Counted from the stretch's first letter, positions 21,515 through 33,868 are shown. The stretch is 64,000 nt of DNA from Hysterangium stoloniferum (GCA_015178975.1 WHVD01000063.1:124001-188000), one strand, 5' to 3'. The notes: generated by a model from the sequence alone, not told the origin. Program-made: numbers and translations.

Positions 21515-22533
21515 TATAGTGACTTACAAAATGTATCCAATGTTTTGCAGTTTCAACCTGTATAGCTTATACCCTAGTAGATAAAATCATAGAAATCACC
21601 AAAATATTTGCCAACACATCAGTAAACTGGTTTAGCCGCTGGAGCTGCCAGCCATGATCCGGTTTGCTCCCGTCCTCTTTTTTGGCTGCAGAGGATAGGT
21701 GCTGGCTCCCAGAGGCTCTCAGAGTGCTCAAAGTGAAAGCATCAATAATATGTATTATTTTACAACACATATTGTACCAATATCACTTCTAGAATATTTA
21801 AAGCAGAAATATAACAGAGTTTCATTATAGATGCCAGGATTATACAGGATTATTCCCACAAACCCAACTTTGGAGCACCAGGCAAGAAAGGCCCCATAGG
21901 CCCCCTAGGCCCCCATGGGTGCCTGTCCTACCCTTTGGCTGGCCAAAAAGGCTTTGAAGAGCTTGACCAGAAATAAGTGCCAAAAGTTAGCAAATAGAAA
22001 AAGAAATTCAAACAAATCACAGAGATATATTAGTCAAACATTTTCTAGATTATCACACTGAAAGCAGCTCTCAACTAACTCTGTTCTTGGGTCTTACAGA
22101 TAGCAACAACATTGTGGACTCAACTGTGGAAAAAGAGAAACCAATATACAACACTATCTTCTGATGCTAAACATATGGCATCCCATTAAGTAATCACTAT
22201 CTAGAAACTGTCTGAACAAGTTGTTCTTGCTGCTCACTTGATTTGTAGTTCTGTCTTGTTGTGCTCCCTGTTTGCATTGTTGTATGATAGAACAATGACT
22301 CCAACATCTATATATGTTAGGACCCAACATCAACCACCATTCTTGGGCCTGAGTTGGATCCTATCCCTCATCCCTCACATACCTGTGTCACTGAATGTGA
22401 ATACTTATTTGTAAACATCACTTTAACTCCTATGTTCTCACCTTTTTCAATGTATCAGAGGGTGTTTTTAATGAAAACCTTGTCAAGCACTTTACTGTCT
22501 GCAGCTTTCAGGTTATAATGGAAAACATCAACT
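21515..22533. other. Flank of the Plavaka/DUF6532 locus
   Basis: No coding frame with support. GC-richer blocks near 21630-21730 (CCGCTGGAGCTGCC, CCCAGAGGCTCTCAGAG) have loose counterparts near 28070-28150 (CCGCTGGAGCC, TGCTCTGAGAGC). These could be sub-terminal parts of one large element, but no terminal inverted repeat was proven. Confidence 0.3.
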
Positions 22534-25500
22534 CTAAAATACAGTTTGGTAGGTAGACTTGGTGTGAAATGAATTAATCCAAAATGTTTCCACATTTTCT
22601 ATGCAATTCTCTCCAGTTATTTGTATTCCAATTGGATCTAGATTGACTGCCTTTTGTCCAAATTTGGGAGAGAGGGGGCATGGTTGAACAATATCTTCAA
22701 CTTCAATAATGCCTCCCTTCCGATTACCCTTATCATCATAGATTTTTTTCACACTGAGCATATTTGTATCTTGGTCAATAGGATTGAGGTGAAACCATTC
22801 AACATATGCCAGGTGCTTGGAATGTGGGTTTGATTTGGTCTTATCCAATTGTGCTGGACGGAATATAAGGCGTAACTGGCCAACCTGATACCCTTGAAAG
22901 TCTGAATTAGTTTAAGTGTGACCTAAAATAATCAGAGTACTGACCTTGGATTCCAATTTGCATAGCAGTTGATTCAGGGTTTGTATCTATAAAAACTACA
23001 TCAAATACTCCAGGATTGGATTCAGTTGGTAGAACAGCTCGAAGGATTCGTTTTTCAATCTGATCATGAATATCATCAAGAATTGGTAGTGTTATTCTGA
23101 TCAATGTCCAAATATCCAACCAGTTGTAATATTCAGGCAATTGGTCTGTCCTTGTCATGTGCCAACCAGGCCCTGAAACATGGGTGCCCAAATCTAACTT
23201 TGCTTCATACTCTTTTAAAGCAGAAACTAGTGTCTCATAAGAAATCATGGATTTCTCTCCAATATTTCTAATATTTTGTTTGGCATATTTAGGTTTCTTG
23301 GCTAATTTGGCTTCATAGACTGTTATTGGTAGGGGAACTTGATCAAGCAATGCCTGCTCATCAGGGCTACATACTTCATCATTTTGAATTGGTTCTTGTA
23401 TAGATGGACCCAAACGCCAGGTCAAATAACGGTCAAAATATTTGATCTTTTCTTGCCGATCTAGCCACCGTACCATTTGTTCAGCATAATCTCTTTTGCT
23501 TACACCTTTATATGCTTTTTTGGCATACTCAATGTGGTAACGCTCTGGTGTCTCTGTCGAGAAGTTGTCAGTTGCTCCAAAACATTGGATAAACTCTGGG
23601 TAGTGCCAACGAGTATGAAGTTTTGGTATATTAAAATGATTGATTGTGCCCTTCTTTCCTTTGCATGCTCCTGTTTTGATGAAAATATTTTTGTTTTGAT
23701 GGAAGGTAGTGTTATATTTGAGAAGTTGTAGTAAAGTGCTGTCAGTATGTGACTGATACTGTGCAAGATAAATAAAATCAAGCTCAGCCCTAGTGGCTTG
23801 AACAGCTTCTGGTGGAACAGCTCCAGCAATCACTGTCAGAAATGATCGCTGGAGATCTCAGTGCTCTTTGCCAGACCACTGTGAAATTTTTGATATACCA
23901 CCAGTAAAATGATGAAACCCTGGCCACTTTGGAAGTCTTCTAAATCTGGAATCTAGTTCAAGTTTGGAAATTATGTTTGTATTCCAAGTAGCACAATGAT
24001 CTTTAAAAGCTTTATGAAGCCCATGCAACACATCAGGGCATACTGCTTTGCAGATGTCTGTTTCTGGGAAGTCTATCCACCATGGTTCTTCAACACCATT
24101 AAGGCCAATATTTTTTGCTTCCATTGCAAACTTCCAAGTTTCTGCATCAGGAAATTTTCTCCTAATAGAATGAATAGCTGAAAGAATATCTGAGCCAGAC
24201 TGGGATTTACAAGTATTAGAGCCACCCAGCTGGTGAGTGCCAGCAGTACAACATGTGCAACAATTAGGTGCTAAACAACAGATAAGTGATTGCTCTGGGA
24301 GATCACAAGGGTAGGCAGCTAGCCTAAGTATTTCCTTTCGTACCAACCCCTCACTATCAACCATTTCCTTAGGTATGGTAGCATATAAGATAAGAGGTTG
24401 TAAGATGTGTCGCATGCAAAGATGATAGAGTCGTCTGGCAAGAATTCCAGGGAGTAGCTTTGCCTCTGCTGGGGATTTAAACTCAAGTTTGGGAAATTTT
24501 CCCTCTGGCAACATTCCAGATGGCAACCATGCATGGCTGCTTGGTTTAGCCCTTATCTTTTTTCGCATATGCCCACTTGCAAGCAACAAAGGTTTGACTT
24601 TCTTATCCCCACTGAAGTTTGTGAGATGTGTACTATCTGTAGTCAAGAGATAGGGATTGATTGTGATATCCTCTGGAAATTTGGCCTGAGTATCATTCCA
24701 GAACTCCCCACTGGCCATTTCACTGTAGCAATGGTCTGTGTGATCCTTGTTGAGATATTCTTCATATGGGACATAATCCTTGTCACCTGAAAAATCAGGA
24801 TTTGCTTCCAACCATTCCAAACACTCCACTGGGTTTCGATAGAGAAGGAGTTGAGGATCAAGTGGAGCCTCAGGTAAAGTTATCCACTTCCCTGTCCACA
24901 CTGGTACACTAGGTAATGACTCAATTCTATTAACAAGATCAGCACTTGTCTTGAATGATGGTGGTGAGCTTTTAACCTGAAATAAATACCATAAGACATG
25001 TTACATTTGGCATATAATGAAAGAGGATCATACCCAGGATAGCTTTAAGAATGCATCAATTTGTGTATTTGGAAGACCTGTTGTACCTAACCACTTTGCT
25101 AGCTCCCATTCATTTAAGCCAGCAAATGGGTATGTCACATTTCCAGGATCAACTTCTGCAGCCATTGTCTGTTTATATGGTGTACTTCCCTGCCCAAATG
25201 TTTTTCCAGCATTGTGGAATTGATATCTGTAGTAACGAGTATAAGGATCACCTGATTCTGTGGCAGATAGAGGGGAAGATCTGAGTGACAGTTCATCATC
25301 CATGCTATGATCACTATCAATCTCCATTATATGCTCATCTTCCCAGTTAGACAAGTCATCATATGCATGAAAAGCATCATGATCATCACCAAAAGGCTCT
25401 TCCTGAATTTGTGGCCACAAATCAGGATCATCAGGGTCAAGTTGCTGCACTGGCTGCCGAAGAAACCATGCAGCACAGTCTAGAGATTTTGTTTGATGTA

Positions 25501-25561
25501 CTACTAGTCCTATTTCAGTACCAAAAATCCTACCACAACTAGGCACAATACAGATAGGCAT
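22534..25561 (-). CDS. Plavaka-like transposase, three exons, one nonsense codon
   Basis: DNA transposase of the fungal Plavaka group (CACTA-related). Exons: 25561-25035, 24976-22945 and 22892-22534. The N-terminus has a Cys/His finger (CIVPSCGRIFG...VVHQ) and an acidic stretch. The family features follow: FAGLNEWELAKWL, LYRNPVECLEWL, GEFWNDTQAKFP, then LNGVEEPWWIDFP, PDVLHGLHKAFKDH, FHHFTGGISKISQWSGKEH and VIAGAVPPEAV. Exon 2 is open except for TGA at 23858-23860 after GKEH, where the family usually has Arg; a CGA to TGA change fits. The splice joins at 25035/24976 and 22945/22892 restore the frame. Probably inactive as it stands. It is divergent from the DUF6532 gene at 25757. Confidence 0.8.
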
Positions 25562-25756
25562 AACCAGACCAACTGGAATTGATTTTAGTTTGAGATTGAA
25601 GTTAGTTTGAGATTGAAGTCAGGACAGTGATCTGATCTGATCTGATTTGATCTCACATTAAATATTGAAGCTCCGATAGCAATCTGCCTGAAATTGAAAC
25701 TCCGATAGTCTGAACCTAAATTTTTTTTCATCGTTCCATGTCACATCCCTTTCATC
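25562..25756. promoter_or_regulatory. Bidirectional promoter between transposase and DUF6532 gene
   Basis: 195 bp separate the two start codons. It contains short direct repeats: TTTGAGATTGAAGT twice (25590-25620), TGATC repeats (25629-25650) and GAAGCTCCGATAG/GAAACTCCGATAG (25668-25710). No clear TATA box. Confidence 0.5.
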
Positions 25757-27722
25757 ATGGTTAAAGCCAAACGAACTATACCAAACTTTGCTCTGTTGAA
25801 CAAACTTCAAAATAGCCAACAAGTAAGTTCTATTTTCTTTCTCTTTGTTTTCTTACTAAAACCATGGGTGAACAGAATGTCGAAGCTAAAAAAAGTAAAC
25901 AGAAGGTGTCACCAAAATTGACAGCTGCAGAAGTACTTCCCAGAAGATCTACTCGCAGTAATACTGCACCAGAAGAGGTATATATGATAACTATACTTTT
26001 TTTATAGTATGCTCCTTACTACACAATTACAGGCTCCTTCTGGTACAATCTCTGATGGATATGGTGATGATTTAGTTGAAGAGTGTGATGAGAGTAATGA
26101 GGAAAGTAAGGATGGAAGTATAAGTGAGTATGAAGGTGAAGAGGAGGGTAGGATAGATGGTCTGGAGCTGGCAGATGGAGACGAGATTGATGAGGTTGCC
26201 AAAGCAAAAGCTATGATTGCCCATCTTTCCCAGCAGCTGAAGGCAACTCAAGCTGCTAGGGTTGACCAGTTTGGGCTGGAGAATAAGTTAAAGGTTAGGT
26301 TCAATTTTCTTTTTTTTATTGTCACTTACAGATTTTATCATAGAGAGTCGTCTCTCAATCCTTTGATGTTGGAGAGAAACACAAGAGAAAAAAGCATAAA
26401 CGAGGTATTTTAAAGCTGCCAGACACTGCGAAGCTCCGTGATCATATTAAAAAGTATGTTTAATTTTATTTATTTGTATGTAAATAACTGTCCACACAGG
26501 AGCAACATGCACACAGCAAGTTCTGTGTCGTCTCATTCTCCAGGGCTTAACACCACTACCACCTCTAATTATCTATCACTCAGCCCCACTCGTCATATTC
26601 CCTCTGGTATCAATTCAATTCAGTGGGCATCTAGTGATAGCAGCATTGCTACAACCATCCCTGCATCTCTGCCCAGTACCCCACCTCCAACAGGCTTAAA
26701 GCCTGGTGCACCACCAAACAAGCTGCGATCTTACACACCAAGACATCAAAAGGCATTTACACAATCAAAGCGCTATATTAACCTGTTTATAGCAACCCAA
26801 GATGCATTTCCTGATCATGTGAAGACGCGTTGCTTCGCATTAAATGCAATCAGTCTCGCTGCAAATGACCTTGGGATGAATATCCCTGATACACCTGATA
26901 ATGAGCTATTGGTAGGTACATCTAAATTTGTATATTCTAGCTAATACATTTTTAGATTCGAAACCATTTCCCAAATGCTCGTGGCCACTGGAAAACATAT
27001 TCGCATGCTCATATTCACGAAAACTACAAGGTCACAGGGTTGGCACAAGAGGTGGTCACACGCGTAAATTTCTTATTGCAAGACCATCGCTATATATATG
27101 GAAAACTTCGAGTTGATGAATACACAGGGGAGGTAAGTGTCATTTATTCTCATATTCCTATTATTTCTTCTAATTGGGCTATCTACTACTTACAGGTCAA
27201 ACATCTGAAAGCTTTCCATCATCCCCATATAACTGCCCTCATCCACCAAGTCGGCTTTGTTGCCAAGGATAGCCCTGCAAGGCTCTCTACCAGTGCACTT
27301 TCCCCTGTTCCTTTGGAGATGATTGCGATTGCATCCCTGGCAGTATGTTTTTTATTCTATTTTATTTTATTTTATTTATTGTTTATTTGTTGCCTGACTA
27401 ACCATCCCTTTCCAGACGTTCAATTCACTGTCTGAACTTAGGACATCTGGCCAACGTGTCAACATCGACATGAATAAGCAAGAATATATGAAAACTTACC
27501 GAACAATTCTCGGTTTCCTGGATAGAATGTCCAAGAAAGTTCCTCATGTCCTGGTAGGCCTTCAGGAAGAACTCTCTAAAACCGGCATGTAAGTAAATTA
27601 TCAAATTTCTATTTTTACTGCTAATGTTTGATGGCAGAGCGAAACTCACCAATGGAGGAGAGTCTGATATTGACGATAACTTCACATCTGGGGAAATTGA
27701 GACTGATATGGATTCAGATTAG
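25757..27722 (+). CDS. DUF6532-domain protein, nine exons, apparently intact
   Basis: Exons: 25757-25822, 25876-25977, 26033-26293, 26344-26453, 26500-26911, 26956-27132, 27196-27342, 27416-27588 and 27638-27722. They keep one frame of about 510 aa ending in TAG. The first 200 residues are charged and low-complexity (KAKRTIPNFALL, an acidic run EECDESNEESKDG, basic KHKRKKHKR). The C-terminal half has the DUF6532 pattern: LRSYTPRHQKAF...FIATQDAFPD, YKVTGLAQEVVTRVNFLL, IYGKLRVDEYTGEVKHLKAFHHPHITALI, and SPVPLEMIAIASLATF. Molecular function unknown; such genes are common in agaricomycetes. Its lack of stops contrasts with the damaged transposase beside it. It may be element cargo or a neighbouring host gene. 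Confidence 0.75.
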
Positions 27723-28244
27723 AGGCTCAAGTTTGAGGGGGCAGGTGGAATTGGATGCGGCTTTGGATTAGAGGCTCGAGTTTGAGGAGGCAGGTGGAAT
27801 TGGATGCAGTGACTTGATGGTTTTTGATGATTGGCAAGCATAAAAAAATTTCGTAATTTAGCGTTAGTACACTACTGGTACTAATCCACGATAACATCAA
27901 TTAACCGCATTTTAAAACTGAATCACATTTGAATTTTTCAAATTTATTTTTCTAAATAAATATTTATTAAATATATTATAAATAGAGATGGAGCAACTAA
28001 AATAATAGGAGTAGTGAGAGTAGTGAGAGAAAGATATTCACGAGAGATGTTGTGAGCGCTTGCCATCTCTATGGTGCTCTGAGAGCATTTGAAACTGGGC
28101 GATGTTCTCTGAATGCTCCGGTGCCGCTGGAGCCTCCCGGAGGCTCCAGAGCACATGCCCATTTTACTGATGCATGCTCTATCATGTATAGTCCAAGGCA
28201 CCCTAGGGTCATTATGGAATATCCATATATGGTAACAATATGAA
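27723..28244. other. Right flank of DUF6532 gene
   Basis: Contains two near-copies of AGAGGCTC-AGTTTGAGG-GGCAGGTGGAATTGGATGC (27722 and 27769), an AT-rich stretch, and a perfect palindrome CTGGAGCCTCCCGGAGGCTCCAG at 28130-28152. Possible end of a large DNA element; no gene seen. Confidence 0.35.
28130..28152. repeat. Perfect inverted repeat (hairpin-forming)
   Basis: The arms CTGGAGCCTCC and GGAGGCTCCAG flank a single central C, a near-perfect GC-rich palindrome in an AT-rich setting at the edge of the Plavaka/DUF6532 locus. Confidence 0.6.
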
Positions 28245-29453
28245 TATTTTAATAGAGAGGGGTCATTGGAAGAACTCCTTGCCATTTTTGAGGCATTCAA
28301 AGCCTGGCACCATTATCTCAAAGGATCAGGAACCCCAATTGACATTGTCACTGATCATAAAAACTTAGAATATTTCACTACAACTAAGCTTCTTACTTGT
28401 TGGCAGCCCAATGGTTAGAATACCTTTCTCAGTTTAACCTCATTATTTGTTTTCTGCCTGGCTGCCTGGGTGGCAAACCTGATGCCATGACTAGATGATA
28501 GGATGTCTACCTTAAACAGAAGACCAACAATTATGCAGTAGTTAATGCACACAATTTTAAGCCCATATTTACCTCAGAACAACTGATGGCATCCCTTTGA
28601 TCCTCCTCTCTAGTTACACCAATACTTTGTGGCATCACCATTATGGATGTTACAAAGCTCCATCAAGACATCCTGTTGGACCTCTGAAATGATCCTATTA
28701 CTAGTTCCCATCTCAACAACCACAATGTCCCATCAGCCCTCTGATGGACTCAGGACTTGAGTGGTTTCATCTGCCTCAATGGCAGAATCTACATACCAGA
28801 TGCTGGAATACTTCATCTGCACATTCTCCAGCATGCTCATGACCACCCCATCTCTGGCCACTATGGGTCCAACAAAACCCTCAGTATTATCCATCAAGAA
28901 TACACCTGGCTGGCCCTCCACACACTTGTAAAAAGCTATTGCAAGTCTTGCACCACCGGTATGTGATCCAAAGCCCAAAGACACAAACCCTATGGTCTAC
29001 TCAAGCAACTTCCCATACTGAAGTTCCTGTGGAACTCAATTTCCATGGATTTCATTGAGCACCTTCCTCCCTCACAATCTTCCACCTCAATATTAGTTGT
29101 TGTTGACAGATTCATGAAGCAGAGCATTTTCATACCAACTTATGACACAATTACTTCCCAAGAACTTACCAAACTATTTGTTATCCATGTTTTCTTGAAA
29201 CATGGCATCCTGACTCATGTCACCTCAGATTGGGGCTCCACATTCATCTCTCACCTCTTCAAATTACATACTCAGAACTGCCCTTGATATGAAGCTACAT
29301 TTCACTTCAGGACACCATCCAGAAGGTGACAGGCAGACTGAACAAGTTAATCAAACATTGGAAGAATATCTTCATATCTATTGCAACTACCAACAGGATA
29401 ATTTGTCAGACCTTCTACCTCTTGCAGAATTTCCTACAACAATGCCCCACATG

Positions 29454-30128
29454 GGAGGGTGTTTATAATTACTATAATCTCAAATATTTACTAATAAAAG
29501 TCTTATTTTTACAAAACTCCATCTTTAAATAGTGATATCTATTCTGAAACAATTATATCATCAAAAAACAACCATCAGAAATAGTTCTCCATATTACATC
29601 TTATACAACCCATAGTTATTTAACAAATTCCATTGTATATAATTTCCTTCCTTTTACAGATGCCTACTAATACTTTTATTAGTACTTTGTTTTTTAAAAG
29701 TTGAAATGTAGTTATTTCCATGTAAAATATGTAAAATATTATTGGAAATTTTTCATATCACAGCTGTCTTTATTAAGTAAAACCCCCTATATATTCTGGG
29801 TATGTTGAATCAAGTAGAAATCTGTTCAGATTAACAGATCCATTCCAAAGTAATACATATGTATTTAGAGGTGCCAATGATATACATATGCATGGAATGG
29901 ACTATCTAAAGGTATCTATTTTTTAAAAGTATTAGTGTTTCAAACTACTAATTTTTTTTATTGTCTACTCATGTCCGGAAAGATTCTTTAGTTTGTAATG
30001 TATGAGAGAGTTTAAAACTTTCAAATAGTTTTAAAAACCAAATTATGTTTGAATCACATCTCAGATGTTTAAATGACCTTTAGAGTATATTAGAATTTGG
30101 TATAATTAATAGTTTTCAGATATCCTCC
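29454..30128 (+). mobile_element. Element X, copy 2, TSD ATG
   Basis: 675 bp from GGAGGGTGTTTATAATT to CAGATATCCTCC, with ATG at 29451-29453 and 30129-30131. It sits inside integrase coding sequence: CCCCACATG on the left continues as GCTGCCACAGG on the right, so both borders are exact. AT-rich, no frame. Confidence 0.8.
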
Positions 30129-30545
30129 ATGCTGCCACAGGTGTCTCCCCTTTTTTTGTGAACAAAGGCTATAAGCCCAACATCATGGTCCATCCAGAAT
30201 GTGATCTGGCCTCTGATCATGCTCAAGAGTTTGTCACTGATCTAGATGAACTTCACTGCACCCTTTGGCAGTCCATACTAGATGCTCAACCATACACCCA
30301 GAAGTTGGTGGACTGCCAACATCTACAGGCACCCAATTTCAAAGTTGGTGACCAAGTAGTCATCAAAGCTGAGTTTTTTAGGACTACCCAACCCACAAAA
30401 AAGCTTGCTGAAAAATATCTTGGCCCATATGAGATTATTGCACAAGCAGGGGCAACCCCAGCTCCCTGATACCATGCATGCAGTCCATCCAGTTTTCTAT
30501 GTCTCAGTACTAGAACTGGTCACACTGAACACCATCCCTGAATGC

Positions 30546-31035
30546 TGTCACGAACGTACAAACTCAAATTTCGATAATATTCAATTTAATATTTCTTCGA
30601 CATTTCTTCAACATTTCTTCGACTTTCCGACTCAATTTCCGACTCGACTTCCAACTCAACTATTCTTCGACCATATCTTCGACAATCTCGAATATCTTCG
30701 ACTTGTCTCAGGTTGATGTCATTGATGATTTCACTTTGATATCATATTATCATCATAGGTAAATGATATATAGTATATAAGGGCAATGATAGGAACGAAG
30801 GAAGTCAGTCAGAAAACCTGTATTATATTGTATTATTACTGTATTACATAATCATCGAACTTTTCCGAGTCCTTCTTTGACTTATTTATTTGTGAGCCTC
30901 TGTGTCCTATCCTTGCCTCATGCTTTATCAACAGGATGAATTAATACTTCGTTGAATGAGGCATCTTTATTCGATATTGTTGAATATTCTTCGATAGTTT
31001 ATTCGACTTTATTGAGTAAAATTTGATTCGTGACA
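30546..31035 (+). mobile_element. Solo LTR, class 5, TSD AATGC
   Basis: 490 bp from TGTCACGAACG to GATTCGTGACA, flanked by AATGC at 30541-30545 and 31036-31040. It sits inside the Gypsy pol between the GPY/F region and the chromodomain. Confidence 0.9.
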
Positions 31036-31429
31036 AATGCATTCAACCGCCTCCACCTGTAATTATCAACAGAGGGCCCAAATTAGAAATCAAGGCCATT
31101 TTCCAAAATTGATCATAGGTGACATGCTTGCAAACTGCTTTACCTGGTGAAATGGTCTGGCTACAAAGGAACAGATGAAGAAACATCTTGGATCCTCACC
31201 ACTGAACTTGGGCATGCACCTGAAGTCATCCTAGATTTTCATACTGCAAATCCAGGCAAGCTGCAGCCCCTTTTGGGCATTTAGTACCTCACTTCATATC
31301 CCTGAATTTTTCCCTTGGATTAATCCTCACTACTCCTTGACACCCTATGTCTCCCTTTCTTTTTTTTAGGAATTATTTTTGTTTCTTTTCCCAAAGGTCT
31401 CAAAGGATCTCAACCTAATGGGGGAATAC

Positions 31430-32146
31430 TGTTAGGCCCCCATCATTTCAGACCTCTGCAATCTGTTTTAGACTCAAAACCCTCCATCAACTCACTGTCA
31501 GAACCCCCACCCTAGTGTCCCTGACACTTGTTTCGTTATAATAGTTAACCTTTTAGCTTTCTGTTCTGTCTCCATCTCATTCACTCCCCCATCACTGTCT
31601 CCCCTTACATGTCTCACTTGCCACCTCAGACCCCTTTAGTATTGTTAGTATCTTACATTTAGTCTTCCCACCTTGTCATCAACTTCTTATGATCTGTTTC
31701 ACCTTTCACTTCCTTGATTAGCCCTCTGGTCATCCATCCTGTTCTACTTCTTCATGTATGCTACAGTTCTTCAGTTTGAAAATTGAACTTAGATTATCCC
31801 CTATTTAGTTTTCAGTCCCTTTCCTCCCCTCTCAATACCCTCAAAGATGTTTTTGGCAAGCTGCAAGCTCTTACTTTACAACTCTTAGTATTTCCATCCC
31901 CCAGCTGATTGAGCTAGGTATTGAACTTTGTTTCTATTGTACTATCCACTCTGTTTGAAATACTGGAGCACCCTAACCATTCATATGAGGGTGCAACACA
32001 TAAGTTGAAGCCAAGCTCCACTACCTTTATAGAGTCAGACCTCCCAACTAGTATGATCTCTATTGTTGTCCCTCTGATTAGCTTATTTCCAATCATCAGG
32101 CCACTGGCTTAGAGCCCTCCTTTCCCCTTTTGGCTTGATCTTAACA
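31430..32146 (+). mobile_element. 3' LTR (class 3) of the Gypsy element
   Basis: Preceded by the polypurine tract AATGGGGGAATAC, then TGTTAGGCCCCC ... GATCTTAACA. This fixes the sense direction of class 3 LTRs. The hairpin is at 31985-32020 with the outer stem TGGAGC (31964-31969) paired to GCTCCA (32015-32020). Confidence 0.85.
31964..32020 (+). promoter_or_regulatory. Conserved LTR hairpin, exemplar (class 3)
   Basis: Outer stem TGGAGC/GCTCCA; then GGT (31990-31992) pairs with GCC (32010-32012), and CAAC (31994-31997) pairs with GTTG (32004-32007) around the loop ACATAA. Unpaired AA follows each inner 3' arm. It lies about 125 bp before the LTR 3' end, downstream of the likely promoter, so it should be in the transcript. 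Confidence 0.7.
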
Positions 32147-32428
32147 GGTCAAATGAAAATGGGAAAAGGAAGAAGGATCAAACTGAAACTAAATGTGATG
32201 AAACACAAGGTTTTGAGGTGGCAAATGAAACTACATGTCAAATAGGTGATGGGAGAGCATTGGGATGGAGACAGGATGGGATGGTCAAAAGGTAATCTAC
32301 AGAGGGACAGGTGTTGAGGTACCACAGGCTGTGACACCATGGTCAGGGATCCTGATAGTACTTGGGGTGCCAGAGGGGTACAAGGGTAAAACCAAGTTGT
32401 AGGGGTCCAAAATGATAGGATCCTAACA
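32147..32428 (-). mobile_element. Class 3 LTR 5' part, minus orientation
   Basis: Ends GATAGGATCCTAACA on the right and begins directly at the 3' end of the plus-strand Gypsy LTR, so that element was probably inserted into this LTR. Comparison with 18405-18689 supports the alignment. Confidence 0.6.
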
Positions 32429-32568
32429 CATGGTCATCGTAGATGAAAGATCTGTAGGAAAGAAAGGGGTCTAAAGTGTTAGCATGCTGATTACTTAACA
32501 AATCCACTCATGATATGTACTTCTCCAAGATGCCATTGAGCTTAGTAGTTGCTTCTGAAGGGGTAGTG

Positions 32569-33101
32569 TAATGGAATCAGCTATTTACTCTCTCAAATAG
32601 TTTTAAAAATGTTGATGCAGCAAGGGATTCAAGAAATAAACAAATAAAGGTCCATTAATTTAAATACTGATAGATTAATTAGCTGCACTATTAAGCTTAA
32701 ACAACCCAAGTCAATATTTGTTTGGTCTCTTGACAAAGTCAGATGAACTTGTAGTGATGTGCTCTACAAAGGCTACATTCTTCTTGAGAATAAAGGTTGG
32801 GAGCTGAATGTATGTGCAATAAGTCAGTGAAAACTTGTCATAAGCCTTCACTTTCTTGTAACCTTTGGGTTTACTATTTATAAATATTTAACAAGTTGTT
32901 AAATCTTTATAAATAGAGAAATTGTCCAAGAGTTGAATATTCAAGCATTTGTTTAAAGATCAATTAACTGTGCTGTTATTATGGGCTCTTGAATAACCTA
33001 AATGGGCAGGGATTTCAGTAATAAGACTTTAGATTTACTTATGTGATTAGTAAGCTTAAAGGTTGCTGGGAGGCTAAAGGAGATTAGATGAATTAGCTAA
33101 G
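32569..33101 (+). repeat. Dispersed repeat Y, copy 1 (continues at 35108-35240)
   Basis: Starts TGTAATGGAATCAGC and is colinear with 43398-44060. It is split at 33101 by a class 3 LTR with TSD CTAAG and resumes at 35108. No coding frame; could itself be an LTR. Confidence 0.6.
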
Positions 33102-33185
33102 TGTTAAGATCTAAGCAAAAAAGAGGAGGGCTCTAGGTCAGGGGGCCAATGTTATGAAAATGAGCAAATTGGGGGACCAATGATA

Positions 33186-33703
33186 GGAGGATGGTCACAC
33201 TTTATTGAATATACAAAATTTTACTGAATAATCCTCATATTTTCTAAGTGAGACTATTCCTTCTGGCCATGACAACTTATTCTATGAGTTTATATTTAAT
33301 TACCTGAAATTTCATCTTTAAAATATGCATGCCCTTTTAAAATATGCACAAATGACATAGTTACACAAGATTATTTGGGTTATGACTTAATCTTTGGGTT
33401 ATGATGTATTCTCTTGTATACAAGCAAACTTTCAAATATATTTCATATAATTTAAATTTAGTTGGTTTAGAGAGTTAACTATCTGGGGTACCAATCCCCA
33501 TTGTGCAATTTATTCCAAAAGAATAATCTACAGATGATTGTTTGACTAAATTTTGTCAGATATAGGATAAATATTAATATTTTTGCATTCTTCAGAGTGA
33601 TACCTAATCAACTGAATTTGATTAAATATTAATTTTACAACAAACAATATAAATATATATACTTTAGTGGATAAATATTTTTTAAAGTTTTGGGTTATCC
33701 TCC
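33186..33703 (-). mobile_element. Element X, copy 3, TSD ATA
   Basis: 518 bp from GGAGGATGGTCAC to GGGTTATCCTCC with ATA at 33183-33185 and 33704-33706. Removing it restores the class 3 LTR sequence seen at 33950-33965 (CAAT-AGAG-TACTAGTCAGG). Confidence 0.8.
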
Positions 33704-33868
33704 ATAGAGGTTGTACTAGTCAGGGTCTGACTCTATCAATGTAGTGGAGCTTGGCTTCAACTTATGTGTTGCACCCTTGCATGAACTGTTAGGGTGCTCC
33801 AATATTTCAAATAGAGTGGATAGTACAATAAAAGCAAAGATCAACACTTAGCTCAATCAACTGGTGAG

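Larger units (their letters stand above)
28245..31290 (+). pseudogene. Chromodomain Gypsy pol (RNase H, integrase, chromodomain), interrupted
   Basis: Retrotransposon polyprotein remnant. In order: RNase H end (LLAIFEAFKAWHHYL, DIVTDHKNLEYF), the integrase zinc-binding region (HAHDHPISGHYG ... YCKSC), the integrase core with Asp in SMDFIEHLP, Asp in TSDWGS and Glu in DRQTEQVNQTLEEYL, the GPY/F region (KKLAEKYLGPYEI), and a C-terminal chromodomain (LVKWSGYKGTDEETSWIL, about 31130-31190). Many in-frame stops and shifts are present. Element X (29454-30128) and a class 5 LTR (30546-31035) are inserted in it; removing them rejoins the reading. The 5' end (gag, protease, RT) is missing. Confidence 0.85.

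Noticed and set aside
31964..32020. LTR hairpin as a hammerhead or twister ribozyme
   Set aside because: The core motifs of the known classes (such as CTGATGA plus GAAA for hammerhead) are absent; only a generic conserved hairpin can be claimed.
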